64,000 bases of DNA from Bacillus sp. ISL-45 (GTDB lineage Bacteria; Bacillota; Bacilli; Bacillales; Cytobacillaceae). Shown in pieces: positions 39,494 through 47,943 of the stretch (the stretch's first letter is position 1; each line of letters opens with the position of its first letter). Below the pieces are notes generated by a model, which saw nothing but the letters and a program-made list of their open reading frames with translations, was not told the DNA's origin and made no database searches. The stretch is from the NCBI RefSeq assembly GCF_018613195.1, contig NZ_JAGGQQ010000001.1, forward strand, positions 44,857 to 108,856, read 5' to 3'. The position numbers were made by a program, and so were the translations under genes.

Positions 39494-40550
39494 GATTTTG
39501 GTCGTACTTTCGTTTATTTCCCTTTTGCTTACAGGATGTGTCGAAAAGGAAATTATTGATGATGTTAATATCGAAATGGGCGTGGGTTATGACCAGAAGG
39601 AAAATGATAAAATTGAAGGCACGATCATGGTCCCTATTTTTAACCCCGATAAGAAAATTGGTAATTTCACCTTTTCTGCAACAGCTTCGAGCAACAGAGA
39701 TTTAGTACAAGAGATTCAGCGCAAGTCCGCACAGCCACTCGTAACAGGCTCCCTGGAAATTGCCATCTTTGGTGAAGAGATCGCTAAAAAAGGGATCAGG
39801 GAATTCATCGATGCTTTTGAGCGTGATCCGAGTATCGGCGCCAGGGTATATTTTGCAGTTGCAGATGACAAGGCAAAAGAAATTTTAACAGGAACATATG
39901 GCAATAGAGGGAATGCTGTTCATTTATCTCAATTGATCAAGCACAACACTGAAAGTCGCAATTTGCCGATTACCAACATGCACCTCTTTTTATTCGATCT
40001 ATACCAGGAGGGAATAGACCCCTATCTGCCAATCCTGAAAAAAACGGAACCTGAAGTAATCGATATCGTCGGAATTGCCTTATTCAAGGATGAAAAAATG
40101 GTGAGTGAACTGCCTTCAGATAAAATGTTCTTCCTTAAGCTTCTTACTGATAAATTCAGCGAAGGATCTTATAGATTGGAAATGGATGAAGAGCAAGTCG
40201 CAATCAAAGATCTGGATTCGAAAAATAAGTTAAAAATAAGGAAACGGGAACCCTATGTTGTAGACGTAGAAATTGAGATTAAAGGACTTATTCGTGAGTA
40301 TACCGGAAAGATTGTGACACCTGAAGTGATCAAGAAGATTGAAAAGGAATTTGAGGATCAAGTCAACAAAGAAACCACAGCGATGATACAGGATTTCCAG
40401 GAAAAAGGAATCGACCCAGTTGGTTTTGGCCAATTCATCAAAACCAAAACAAGAGGCTTTGATTTTAAAAGATGGGAAGATGAGTATAAGAATTTAACGG
40501 TGAATGTAAAAACTGATGTGATCATAACAGAGGTAGGGATTGTTGAGTAA
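39483..40550 (+). CDS. GerC-family germinant receptor lipoprotein, C subunit
   Basis: A 355-residue Ger(x)C lipoprotein. The lipobox LLLTGC gives a lipidated cysteine near residue 19; the rest is the extracellular GerAC fold (VGYDQKENDKIEGTIMVPIF, KTKTRGFDFKRWEDEYKN region at the end). Its start overlaps the B subunit by 11 nt, so the three genes form a compact operon. The germinant is unknown. Confidence 0.92.
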   Translation: MMNRILVVLSFISLLLTGCVEKEIIDDVNIEMGVGYDQKENDKIEGTIMVPIFNPDKKIGNFTFSATASSNRDLVQEIQRKSAQPLVTGSLEIAIFGEEIAKKGIREFIDAFERDPSIGARVYFAVADDKAKEILTGTYGNRGNAVHLSQLIKHNTESRNLPITNMHLFLFDLYQEGIDPYLPILKKTEPEVIDIVGIALFKDEKMVSELPSDKMFFLKLLTDKFSEGSYRLEMDEEQVAIKDLDSKNKLKIRKREPYVVDVEIEIKGLIREYTGKIVTPEVIKKIEKEFEDQVNKETTAMIQDFQEKGIDPVGFGQFIKTKTRGFDFKRWEDEYKNLTVNVKTDVIITEVGIVE

Positions 40551-40591
40551 ATGAAAGAGGGTGTCCATATATGGCACCCTCTTTCATTTTT
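40549..40591. terminator. Bidirectional terminator between the ger operon and the FtsW-type gene
   Basis: Long near-perfect arms AAATGAAAGAGGGTG / CACCCTCTTTCATTT with a 12-nt centre. T-rich runs on both sides suit both converging genes. Confidence 0.88.
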
Positions 40592-41765
40592 ATGCAGAAG
40601 TCGAGAACATGTATTTCTTATAATGGTACCGTATCGAGAAAATCAAGCTTACCGCGAGCATATTGCCCATTAACGAGCTACCGCCGTAGCTGATGAATGG
40701 CAAAGGGATACCCGTGATTGGCAGCAGGCCGATAGTCATGCCAATATTCTGGAATACGTGGAAGGTAATCATGCTGATGACACCGACACAGATGTAAGTG
40801 TAGAAATCGTTTTTTGTTTCCATGCCAATCTTCGTGATTTGATAGATCAGCAGGAAAAACAAGCTTACGATGATGCTTGCACCTACAAAGCCGAATTCCT
40901 CGCCGATGATGCTGAATATGAAGTCAGTATGGCTTTCTGGCAGGTATACTTCCCTTGTGCCATAGCCTTTCCCGACAGTTTCACCTGAGCCGATCGCCAG
41001 CAGCGACCTCGTCAGCTGAAACCCGGTTGTGCTCTGGTAATTATAAGGGTCAAGCCAGGAGTAGATCCTCCCGAATTGATATTCCTTCACCCCAAGATAT
41101 TTTTCAAGGATTTCAGGCTTCCAGATCACAAAATAAAATATGATTGAAATCAGTGTCAGGCCTGTCCCGAAAATAGGGACAAGCAGCTTCCAGGTGATGC
41201 CCGAGATGAAAATCATCCCAAGCATGATGGCAATATAAACGAGTGAAGTACCAAGGTCAGGCTGCTGCATGACAAGCAAGAGCGGCACCATCGTGACAAT
41301 ACCGATTTTAATCAAAAGCCAGAAGTCCGTTTGCATCGATTTCAGCCGATACTTCTGATGATGGTCGACAATCACCCGAGCAAGCGCCAGGATGATGAAC
41401 ACCTTCACCAGCTCGGAAGGCTGAAGGGTACCCATTGCCGGCACCCTGTACCAGCTTTTCGCGCCATTGATGACAGGAGCAATACTTGAAGGTGCGACAA
41501 TCAGCCCTGCCAGCAGGACCAGTCCAAAACCATACGCATACCAGCTCAATTTTTGCAGCTGGTCGGAGTCAAGAGTGATGACCGCGGCAATAATGCCGAC
41601 ACCTATTATGTACCAGATGATTTGCTTAATCAAAAAGTTTTCAGAGCCATACTGTCCCGTCGTTTGGGCACTGTAAATGGCGATGCAGCTTGACAGAAAT
41701 AATAAGATCAATATCGTAACCAGCCCATAGTCGAGCCGGGAAGTCGTTTTAGGATTCGAAGTCAT
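40590..41765 (-). CDS. FtsW/RodA/SpoVE family peptidoglycan polymerase
   Basis: A 391-residue SEDS protein with about ten membrane helices and conserved blocks NGAKSWYRVPAMGTLQPSELVK, LLVMQQPDLGTSLVYIAIM, and GLLPITGIPLPFISYGGSSL. SEDS proteins polymerise glycan strands. This copy stands alone, not next to a class B PBP, so which of RodA, FtsW or SpoVE it replaces is unclear; length and the short N-terminus fit RodA. Start ATG after AGGGGA. Confidence 0.88.
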   Translation of the reverse strand: MTSNPKTTSRLDYGLVTILILLFLSSCIAIYSAQTTGQYGSENFLIKQIIWYIIGVGIIAAVITLDSDQLQKLSWYAYGFGLVLLAGLIVAPSSIAPVINGAKSWYRVPAMGTLQPSELVKVFIILALARVIVDHHQKYRLKSMQTDFWLLIKIGIVTMVPLLLVMQQPDLGTSLVYIAIMLGMIFISGITWKLLVPIFGTGLTLISIIFYFVIWKPEILEKYLGVKEYQFGRIYSWLDPYNYQSTTGFQLTRSLLAIGSGETVGKGYGTREVYLPESHTDFIFSIIGEEFGFVGASIIVSLFFLLIYQITKIGMETKNDFYTYICVGVISMITFHVFQNIGMTIGLLPITGIPLPFISYGGSSLMGNMLAVSLIFSIRYHYKKYMFSTSA

Positions 41766-42000
41766 TTTTATTCCCCTTTTAAATGAAGGCAGATTCCATC
41801 TGACATTTGAGTAAGCTTTTTATTAGGGCATAGAATCGAGCCCTGAATGAAGAACTGTTCAATACTTCATTATATTTTTTTCGACAATAAATCACAACTT
41901 CTGACTATGAAATGGTTATTATTACATATCTGAATAATATTATTCAGGAAATTTGACGGAGGTAAATGGAGGAGGTTTCCTTTTCAACTTTTAGCCCTTA

Positions 42001-42100
42001 ATGACGGACAGTTTTGCGGCTTTGCCTGGGATTTTTGTCCGTCATGACCTCGATGACGGACAGTTTTACTGCTTCCCCCGGGATTTTTGTCCGTCATCGA
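42001..42100. repeat. Two-unit inverted-repeat array, period 52 bp, between divergent ftsW-type and uppP genes
   Basis: Two units start at 42001 and 42053. Each has perfect 10-bp arms ATGACGGACA and TGTCCGTCAT (42001-42010 / 42036-42045; 42053-42062 / 42088-42097), a loop of 25 bp, and a 7-bp spacer. The middle ends GGATTTTTGTCCG. The rest of the 41766-42185 gap is AT-rich with no gene seen. Confidence 0.9.
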
Positions 42101-42185
42101 GTCATCTGTAAATTTACGTGCATACTGCTGGGACATGTTTCATAGCTTTGTAAGGGACAAAGTCTTTGAAAAAGTGGGGATTCGT

Positions 42186-42968
42186 ATGCTATCAAAAATT
42201 GAAGCTTTCATACTTGGAATTATCCAGGGCTTGACGGAGTTTTTGCCGATCAGCAGTACCGGGCACCTTTATCTTGGCAGGAATTTGTTCGGTCTTGAAG
42301 AGGCCGGCTTGCTGCTCGATACGATGCTTCACGTAGGTACGCTGCTGGCGGTGTTTGTGTTTTATAGATATGAGTTTATCAAGATTTTGAAAGATCCGTT
42401 TGGGAAGCTGACCTTCCTCCTTGTTGTCGGCACGCTGCCGGCTGTCGTGGTCGGACTGCTTTTTGAGGATTACTTTGATGAGATATCGAAAACCGGCGTG
42501 ACGATTGGCTGGGAATTCCTGATTACGGGGACCATGATGTGGTTCGCCGACTCAATCAAAAATGGTCGCAAAAAGATGGAGGAGATCAGCTATACAGATG
42601 CACTGGTGATTGGCAGCTTCCAGGCAGCGGCTATTTTTCCTGCGATTTCCCGTTCCGGATTAACGATTGTCGCGGCGCTATGGCGTAAGCTCGACCGCGA
42701 GACTGCAGCCTACTTCTCTTTCCTGCTTTCAACTCCTGCGATTCTGGGAGCGATTGTCCTGCAGGGAAAAGATCTTTTCAGCGGCGGAAGTGAGACAATT
42801 TCGATTCAGGGTTTGCTGATTGGGATCATTTCAGCAGCGATTTTCGGTTATATCGCGGTCAAATGGATGATTGGCTATTTGACAAATCATTCTTTGAAGC
42901 CTTTTGCGATTTATGTGTGGATCATGGGGCTTGTTGTTCTGTATTTTCAGTATGCAGGGCAGTTCTAA
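42186..42968 (+). CDS. uppP: Undecaprenyl-diphosphatase UppP (BacA)
   Basis: A 260-residue polytopic enzyme that dephosphorylates undecaprenyl diphosphate to recycle the lipid carrier of wall synthesis. Motifs are QGLTEFLPISSTGHL (N-terminal, with the catalytic E and following H) and FPAISRSGLTIVAAL (near residue 160, with the arginine). ATG at 42186 follows GGGGA. Confers bacitracin tolerance in homologues. Single gene. Confidence 0.93.
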   Translation: MLSKIEAFILGIIQGLTEFLPISSTGHLYLGRNLFGLEEAGLLLDTMLHVGTLLAVFVFYRYEFIKILKDPFGKLTFLLVVGTLPAVVVGLLFEDYFDEISKTGVTIGWEFLITGTMMWFADSIKNGRKKMEEISYTDALVIGSFQAAAIFPAISRSGLTIVAALWRKLDRETAAYFSFLLSTPAILGAIVLQGKDLFSGGSETISIQGLLIGIISAAIFGYIAVKWMIGYLTNHSLKPFAIYVWIMGLVVLYFQYAGQF

Positions 42969-42989
42969 TAAGGTTAGCGATAATTTAAT

Positions 42990-43085
42990 TTTATTGGCGG
43001 AGTTCACAATTTTATTGGCGATAATTTCGTTGTATTGGCGATTTTATAACTTTATTGGCGAAAATCCAGTTTTATTGGCGAATTG
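42990..43085. repeat. Tandem array, period 20-21 bp
   Basis: The block attggcg starts at 42993, 43014, 43034, 43054 and 43074. The units read TTTATTGGCGAAAATCCAG-like. A GC-poor direct-repeat cluster in the gap after uppP. Confidence 0.85.
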
Positions 43086-43131
43086 GAAATTCTCGCTGAT
43101 TTTTACCAGTTCAGTTCAGCTAATCACCATA

Positions 43132-43163
43132 AAAATGCACACCTTTCACTTGGTGTGCATTTT
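43132..43163. terminator. Bidirectional terminator between uppP and the HesB-like gene
   Basis: Perfect 12-bp arms AAAATGCACACC / GGTGTGCATTTT around an 8-nt loop, with T-rich flanks; it lies 8 nt after the minus-strand HesB-like stop. Confidence 0.88.
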
Positions 43164-43170
43164 CCTTTTA

Positions 43171-43446
43171 TCAGCAGCCGCCGTCTCCGCCCATTAGGAC
43201 AAGACCTTCACGATACTCGTCATATTCAAGTGCCATACCTTGAGTATAGTCGACGATATTGGATTCGATTGCGACTTGGATTTCATTGATTACTGTTACA
43301 TGATCATCTTCTTCCGGCTCCTCCAGAGCCAGACCAATCTGCGGGCCTCCTCAGCCAAAGCCGCCGAAGTATACGCGGATACCTTCTGCGTTGCGCTCAG
43401 CGAGGATCTCTTTTAAAATGTCGCGCGCTTTATCTGAAATCTGCAT
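43171..43446 (-). CDS. HesB/IscA-like protein with in-frame UGA (probable selenoprotein)
   Basis: Reading 91 codons from the ATG at 43444-43446 gives MQISDKARDILKEILAERNA, then VYFGGFG, a TGA at codon 32 (43351-43353), then GGPQIGLALEEPEEDDHVT and a C-terminal MGGDGGC. HesB-like relatives have Cys at this place (GFGCGGP). After the TGA the frame stays open and family-like to a TGA at 43171, so UGA most likely codes selenocysteine. A hairpin with AGA/UCU and GCC/GGC steps and a UUGG loop starts about 5 nt past the UGA and carries GGUCUG, also found in the E. coli fdhF SECIS apex. Alternative: a recent Cys-to-stop mutation. Ribosome binding site GGGAGA. The family assembles or carries Fe-S clusters. 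Confidence 0.82.
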
Positions 43447-43607
43447 TCTCCCTTTTCCTTTCTTCATCAATTCTGTCTAGTGCTTAGTTTACCATGGTAT
43501 CAATAATAAATACACAATACTGCCCGGAGTATTTTGTGAAGGTTATATTTGGAAAAAATTGTGCATCTCCAGCTGTAATTGTGAACGATTTTTGATTGAA
43601 ACACGAC

Positions 43608-43637
43608 GAAACTAAACGAAACTTAACAAAACTAAAC
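43608..43637. repeat. Three 10-bp direct repeats upstream of the tungstate-type regulator
   Basis: GAAACTAAAC, GAAACTTAAC and AAAACTAAAC follow one another without gaps. An inverse copy, TTTAGTTTA, lies near 43673, close to the start of the HTH gene. Such phased 10-bp direct repeats are typical of operator sites for excisionase-type helix-turn-helix proteins, so autoregulation is possible. Confidence 0.6.
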
Positions 43638-43703
43638 AAAAAGTATACCCATCTACTAAATATTCTATTATATTTAGTTTAGGATGAAAAGGAGGGAAAC
43701 CAT

Positions 43704-44624
43704 TTGCAAATCTACACTCCAGATGAAATCGCTTCCATGCTGAAAATTTCCAAGCATACTGTCTATGAAATGATTAAGCGTGGTGATCTTGCAGCCTTTA
43801 AAGTAGGCAATAAAATGCGGATTGAAGAAAGCGAGTTTGAAAGATATAAAGCCAGCATGTCCGCAAATCCGGTGAAAGCGCAGGAATCAAAGGCGGCAGG
43901 CCAGCATTCTTTGCAGCTCGCAGGCAGCCATGATTTCCTGGTCGAACAGCTGGTAAAGTACATAGCGTCTGAAGGAACAGGACTTTCCATCACTCCCTCC
44001 TACATCGGCAGTCTTGAAGGGTTGATGATGCTTTACAGAGGCAGTGCTGATATCGCTGCGGTCCACTTGCTTGACCCGGCATCGCAGCAATACAATCTTC
44101 CCTTCATCCGCCAGCTTTTTGTCCATGAGCCGATTACGGTGATGAGACTTGCTTCCCGGGACCAGGGCTTGATTGTCGCAAAAGGAAATCCAAAGAACAT
44201 CACCGGTGTCAAAGACCTGGCAAGAAGTGATGTCACGATCATCAATCGGCAAAAAGGTGCCGGAACCCGCTTCCTGCTCGATTCCTTCCTGGCCGGTGAA
44301 AAACTTGAGCCAGCAGCAGTGAACGGTTATGAAAATGAAGAATGGACCCACCTTGGCGCAGCGGCCCACATCAGCAGAGGAAGTGCAGATGCTGCCTTCG
44401 GAATCAGATGTGCAGCAAGCCAGCTTGGACTAGATTTCATCCCGCTTACGAAGGAACAGTTTGATCTTGTATTCCGCTGGACTCCCGGAAACAAAGATGC
44501 TCTCATACATTTGATTGACCTAATCCAGCTTACCAATTTCAAGGACAGCATCGCCGACCTTGATGGCTATGATGCTGAGGAGTTCGGAAAAATCATCTAT
44601 GGAAACCATTTATCGGAGGCATAA
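43704..44624 (+). CDS. Excisionase-type HTH regulator with molybdate/tungstate-like binding domain
   Basis: A 306-residue protein of two parts. Residues 1-50 are an excisionase/MerR-type HTH (YTPDEIASMLKISKHTVYEMI, VGNKMRIEESEFERYK). The rest is a periplasmic-binding-protein-like fold (HTH_17 plus PBP_like pattern), with SRDQGLIVAKGNPKNI and RQKGAGTRFLLD, as in oxyanion sensors. It starts with TTG, 8 nt after AGGAGGG. The next gene, tupA, begins 4 nt later, so it probably controls tungstate uptake in response to bound oxyanion. Ligand not proven. Confidence 0.85.
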   Translation: MQIYTPDEIASMLKISKHTVYEMIKRGDLAAFKVGNKMRIEESEFERYKASMSANPVKAQESKAAGQHSLQLAGSHDFLVEQLVKYIASEGTGLSITPSYIGSLEGLMMLYRGSADIAAVHLLDPASQQYNLPFIRQLFVHEPITVMRLASRDQGLIVAKGNPKNITGVKDLARSDVTIINRQKGAGTRFLLDSFLAGEKLEPAAVNGYENEEWTHLGAAAHISRGSADAAFGIRCAASQLGLDFIPLTKEQFDLVFRWTPGNKDALIHLIDLIQLTNFKDSIADLDGYDAEEFGKIIYGNHLSEA

Positions 44625-44628
44625 AAAA

Positions 44629-45489
44629 ATGAAACTGAAAAAATTAATATCTATCTTACTTGTGCCTATGTTAGCTCTTGTAACCGGATGTTCAGATTCT
44701 GATTCTACTGCCAATGAACCAGAAAAGGCTCCAATAGAAGAAAAAAAAGACCTGATTCTCGCGACTACTACCAGTACCCAGGACAGCGGATTGCTCGAGG
44801 TGTTACTGCCTGAATTCGAGAAAGACAATAACTACAATGTAAAAACGATTGCGGTCGGCACTGGCCAGGCACTTGAAATGGGAACGCGCGGCGAAGCGGA
44901 TGTCCTGCTTGTCCACGCTCCAGCTGCGGAAGAGGAGCTTGTTAAGAGCGGCGATGCAATCAACCGCCAGAAGGTCATGTACAATGATTTCATCTTTGTC
45001 GGTCCTGCTGAAGATCCAGCTAAGATAAAGGGTTTATCTGTGGCTGAAGCATTGACGAAAATCACTGAATCAAAAGCTTCATTTGTATCACGCGGTGATG
45101 ATTCCGGTACACATAAAAAAGAGCTGGAGCTTTGGAAGAAATCTTCCCTTGATCCAAAATCCTTAGGCGATGCCTATATTGAGACTGGCCAGGGCATGGG
45201 TGCAACACTCATGATTGCCTCAGAGAAAACAGGCTATACCCTGACAGATCGCGCGACATTTCTGGCGCAAAAGAAAAATATGCCTGACACTGAAATGCTG
45301 GTAGAAGGTGATGAAAGCCTGCTGAATATTTATCATGTTATGCAGGTCAACGATGATAAGCATGAAAAAGTGAATGCAGAAGGTGCGAAAGCATTCGTGG
45401 AATTCATGATTGCTGAAGACACAAAAAACATCATCAAGGACTTTGGCGTGGATGAATACGGTGAGCCTCTCTTCTTCTTGTTCGAATAG
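44629..45489 (+). CDS. tupA: Tungstate-binding lipoprotein TupA
   Basis: A 286-residue lipoprotein with lipobox LVTGC (near residue 20). The signature TTTSTQDSGLLEVLLPEF (from about residue 44) and SRGDDSGTHKKELELWK with GQGMGATL identify the TupA/WtpA-like tungstate-binding group rather than ModA. It captures tungstate outside the cell with high selectivity in homologues. GGAGG lies 7 nt before the ATG. The longer frame upstream overlaps the regulator. Confidence 0.93.
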   Translation: MKLKKLISILLVPMLALVTGCSDSDSTANEPEKAPIEEKKDLILATTTSTQDSGLLEVLLPEFEKDNNYNVKTIAVGTGQALEMGTRGEADVLLVHAPAAEEELVKSGDAINRQKVMYNDFIFVGPAEDPAKIKGLSVAEALTKITESKASFVSRGDDSGTHKKELELWKKSSLDPKSLGDAYIETGQGMGATLMIASEKTGYTLTDRATFLAQKKNMPDTEMLVEGDESLLNIYHVMQVNDDKHEKVNAEGAKAFVEFMIAEDTKNIIKDFGVDEYGEPLFFLFE

Positions 45490-45543
45490 GATCACTGGTA
45501 ATGTATAATCATATTATGCAGAAAATTTAGAAGGAAAGCATGA

Positions 45544-46248
45544 TTGCGCATGGAACTTTTACTAGAAGGATTAAAAAAAGCTATAGAGATGATTCTGTCA
45601 GGTGATCCGGAGATTCTTGAGATTACCTTGCTGACATTGAGGGTGTCGATTACAGCCGTGTTGGTCAGCACATTGATCGGCATACCAACAGGGATGTTCC
45701 TGGGTCTCTCCCGTTTTCCAGGAAGGCGGTTCATACTTGCCATCATTAATATTGGCATGGGCCTCCCTCCGGTCGTTGCCGGCCTGTGGATCACCCTTTT
45801 CCTGTGGCGATCTGGCCCGCTTGGCGATTGGTCCTGGCTTTATACGCCAACAGCGATCATTCTCGCGCAGATCCTGGTTTCATTGCCAATTGTCACGGCG
45901 CTGACAAGCACGGCCTTCCAGCAGATTAATCCGAAATTGATCTTACAGGTGAAAGCGCTTGGAGCGACGAAAATCCAGCTTTACTGGATCTTGATGAAAG
46001 AGGTCAAGCTGGCGATTCTTGCAGCCATCATTGCCGGGTTCGGCCGGGTCATTGCCGAAGTAGGAGCTGCCATGATGGTCGGCGGCAATATCAGCGGCGA
46101 AACACGGATTTTGACGACTTCGATTGTCATGGAGGTATCGAAAGGCAATTTCGACATTGCCCTCGCGCTCTCATTCATCCTGATGACGCTTGCTTTCATC
46201 ATTACATTCAGTTTGACTTATTTACAGCAAAGGAAGCGGAGCCTATGA
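45544..46248 (+). CDS. tupB: Tungstate ABC transporter permease TupB
   Basis: A 234-residue permease with five or six membrane helices and the EAA loop (QVKALGATKIQLYWILMKEVK, near residue 138). The TTG at 45544, 8 nt after AAGGA, is favoured; an ATG at 45550 is the alternative. Its stop overlaps the tupC start (ATGA). Confidence 0.92.
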   Translation: MRMELLLEGLKKAIEMILSGDPEILEITLLTLRVSITAVLVSTLIGIPTGMFLGLSRFPGRRFILAIINIGMGLPPVVAGLWITLFLWRSGPLGDWSWLYTPTAIILAQILVSLPIVTALTSTAFQQINPKLILQVKALGATKIQLYWILMKEVKLAILAAIIAGFGRVIAEVGAAMMVGGNISGETRILTTSIVMEVSKGNFDIALALSFILMTLAFIITFSLTYLQQRKRSL

Positions 46249-46976
46249 CCCCACTGATTACTGTAAAAGACTTAGAAGTGACGGCAGGTAAAAAGAAACT
46301 GCTTTCCATCCCCTATTTTGAGATTCAAGAGGGGGATGTCCTTGGGGTCATGGGACCGAATGGCGCAGGAAAAAGCACGTTTATTAAGGCGTTATCGATG
46401 CTTGAAAAACCGGCCCATGGATCGATTTTTTTAAAAGGTCGCGATATCACTGTTGACCTGACACTGGAGGCGCGGAGACAATTCGCTGTCGCGATGCAGC
46501 AGCCGCTCCTTCTTGATACGACTGTTTTCCACAACATTGCGGTAGGACTGAAACTTAGGAACCTTCCCCGCCAGGAATTGAAAAACAAGGTCGCCTATTG
46601 GCTCGATAAATTCCAGATCGGCCATCTTGCCAAAAAGCAGGCTGCCCATCTGTCGGGCGGTGAGGCTCAGCGTGTCAATCTCGCACGGGCCATGGTGCTC
46701 GAGCCAGAAGTCCTGTTTTTGGATGAACCATTCTCAGCACTGGACTTCCCCACAAAGATCCAGTTGTTGAAGGATATCAAGTCGATCATCCAGCAGACGA
46801 AAACAACGACCGTTTTTGTCAGCCATGATCTTATGGAATTGAAATACCTGGCCGGAACGCTGGCGATTCTGATGGATGGCGAGCTGAAGCAGACCGGTCC
46901 GACAGAAGAAGTGTTGTCATCCCCCAACACATCGACATCCACTTTTATAAATGAGTGGAAAAGCCTTCTCAATTAG
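46245..46976 (+). CDS. tupC: Tungstate ABC transporter ATPase TupC
   Basis: A 243-residue ATPase: Walker A GPNGAGKST (near residue 36), signature LSGGEAQRVNLARAM, Walker B VLFLDEPFSALD. Overlaps tupB by 4 nt. The operon regulator-tupABC supplies tungsten, which the aldehyde ferredoxin oxidoreductase encoded 13 kb away needs. A terminator follows. Confidence 0.93.
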   Translation: MTPLITVKDLEVTAGKKKLLSIPYFEIQEGDVLGVMGPNGAGKSTFIKALSMLEKPAHGSIFLKGRDITVDLTLEARRQFAVAMQQPLLLDTTVFHNIAVGLKLRNLPRQELKNKVAYWLDKFQIGHLAKKQAAHLSGGEAQRVNLARAMVLEPEVLFLDEPFSALDFPTKIQLLKDIKSIIQQTKTTTVFVSHDLMELKYLAGTLAILMDGELKQTGPTEEVLSSPNTSTSTFINEWKSLLN

Positions 46977-46984
46977 ATTGTTTC

Positions 46985-47016
46985 AAGCATGGCTGCAGAA
47001 AGCCATGCTGTTTTTT
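46985..47016 (+). terminator. Terminator of the tup operon
   Basis: Arms AAGCATGGCT / AGCCATGCT with a loop of 6-7 nt and a T run on the plus strand. Confidence 0.88.
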
Positions 47017-47116
47017 CGTTTGATGAAAATCAAATAATCGATTATCCTTAGCTATAAAAATCGGGATATAGTATGATTCAATGCGAGCATTATTTTTACA
47101 TAAAGGAGTGTATATA

Positions 47117-47869
47117 ATGAAATATGCAATCATCACAGGTGCTTCAAGAGGGCTCGGAGCTTCAGCAGCACAAAAAATGGTATCTGAAGGTATTCATGTG
47201 ATTACTGTGTCCCGGAGTGAGAACAATTCACTAAAGCAGGCTGCGGAACAATCCGGGGCGGGATATACCCATCACAGCTGCGACCTTAGCTCCGAGATCC
47301 AGGTTTTAAGTATATTCGCCGCAATTGCAGATGATGTTTTTAAAAAGGCAGAAGCTGTTTATGTGATTAATAACGCTGGAATCATTGAGCCGATTGACGT
47401 TGCTGGAGAGCTCGATGCATCTTTAGTGCAGAAAAATATCCAGGTTAATCTGACGGCACCAATCCTGATCAGCAACTTATTTATACAAAAGGCAAATAAT
47501 GCTGGCACGAAATTGATCGTCGCTAATGTAACATCTGGCGCTGGTGAGAGGCCAATCCAGGGATGGAGCATTTATTGCAGCACAAAAGCCGCTGTCAACA
47601 TGTTCACGATGACTGCAGGCCTCGAGCTTACGAACAGCAAAAGCAGCAGCAAGGTCATCGCCTTCAGTCCAGGTCTGATGGATACCGATATGCAGATGAC
47701 GATCCGCTCTTCTTCTGAAGAATCATTCGCCGATGTAGATACCTTCAGGAATTACAAAGAAAGCGGCAGTCTCCGCAGCCCGGATACTGTTGCCGGAGCA
47801 CTTGTAAATCTTGTATTGGCCGATGACCTCGAAAACGGAAGAATTTATAAAGTGAATGATTTGCTTTAG
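47117..47869 (+). CDS. yueD: Short-chain dehydrogenase/reductase (YueD / benzil reductase-like)
   Basis: A 250-residue Rossmann enzyme. The cofactor motif TGASRGLGASAA is at the N-terminus, NNAG near residue 99, and the catalytic YxxxK in YCSTKAAVNMF (near residue 155), preceded by a Ser. It resembles YueD of B. subtilis, a benzil/sepiapterin-type reductase using NADPH. ATG at 47117 follows AAAGGAG. Confidence 0.85.
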   Translation: MKYAIITGASRGLGASAAQKMVSEGIHVITVSRSENNSLKQAAEQSGAGYTHHSCDLSSEIQVLSIFAAIADDVFKKAEAVYVINNAGIIEPIDVAGELDASLVQKNIQVNLTAPILISNLFIQKANNAGTKLIVANVTSGAGERPIQGWSIYCSTKAAVNMFTMTAGLELTNSKSSSKVIAFSPGLMDTDMQMTIRSSSEESFADVDTFRNYKESGSLRSPDTVAGALVNLVLADDLENGRIYKVNDLL

Positions 47870-47905
47870 TATTTTGCATGTCCGGGATATAAAATTATGA
47901 AGCCA

Positions 47906-47940
47906 AAAAGCGAAGGAGCAATCCCTCTTCGCTTTTTTTT
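47906..47940. terminator. Bidirectional terminator after yueD
   Basis: Arms AAAAGCGAAG / CTTCGCTTTT with an 10-nt loop and a long T run on the plus strand; also fits the converging membrane-protein gene, whose original end (47944) lies just beside it. Confidence 0.85.
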
Positions 47941-47943
47941 CAT

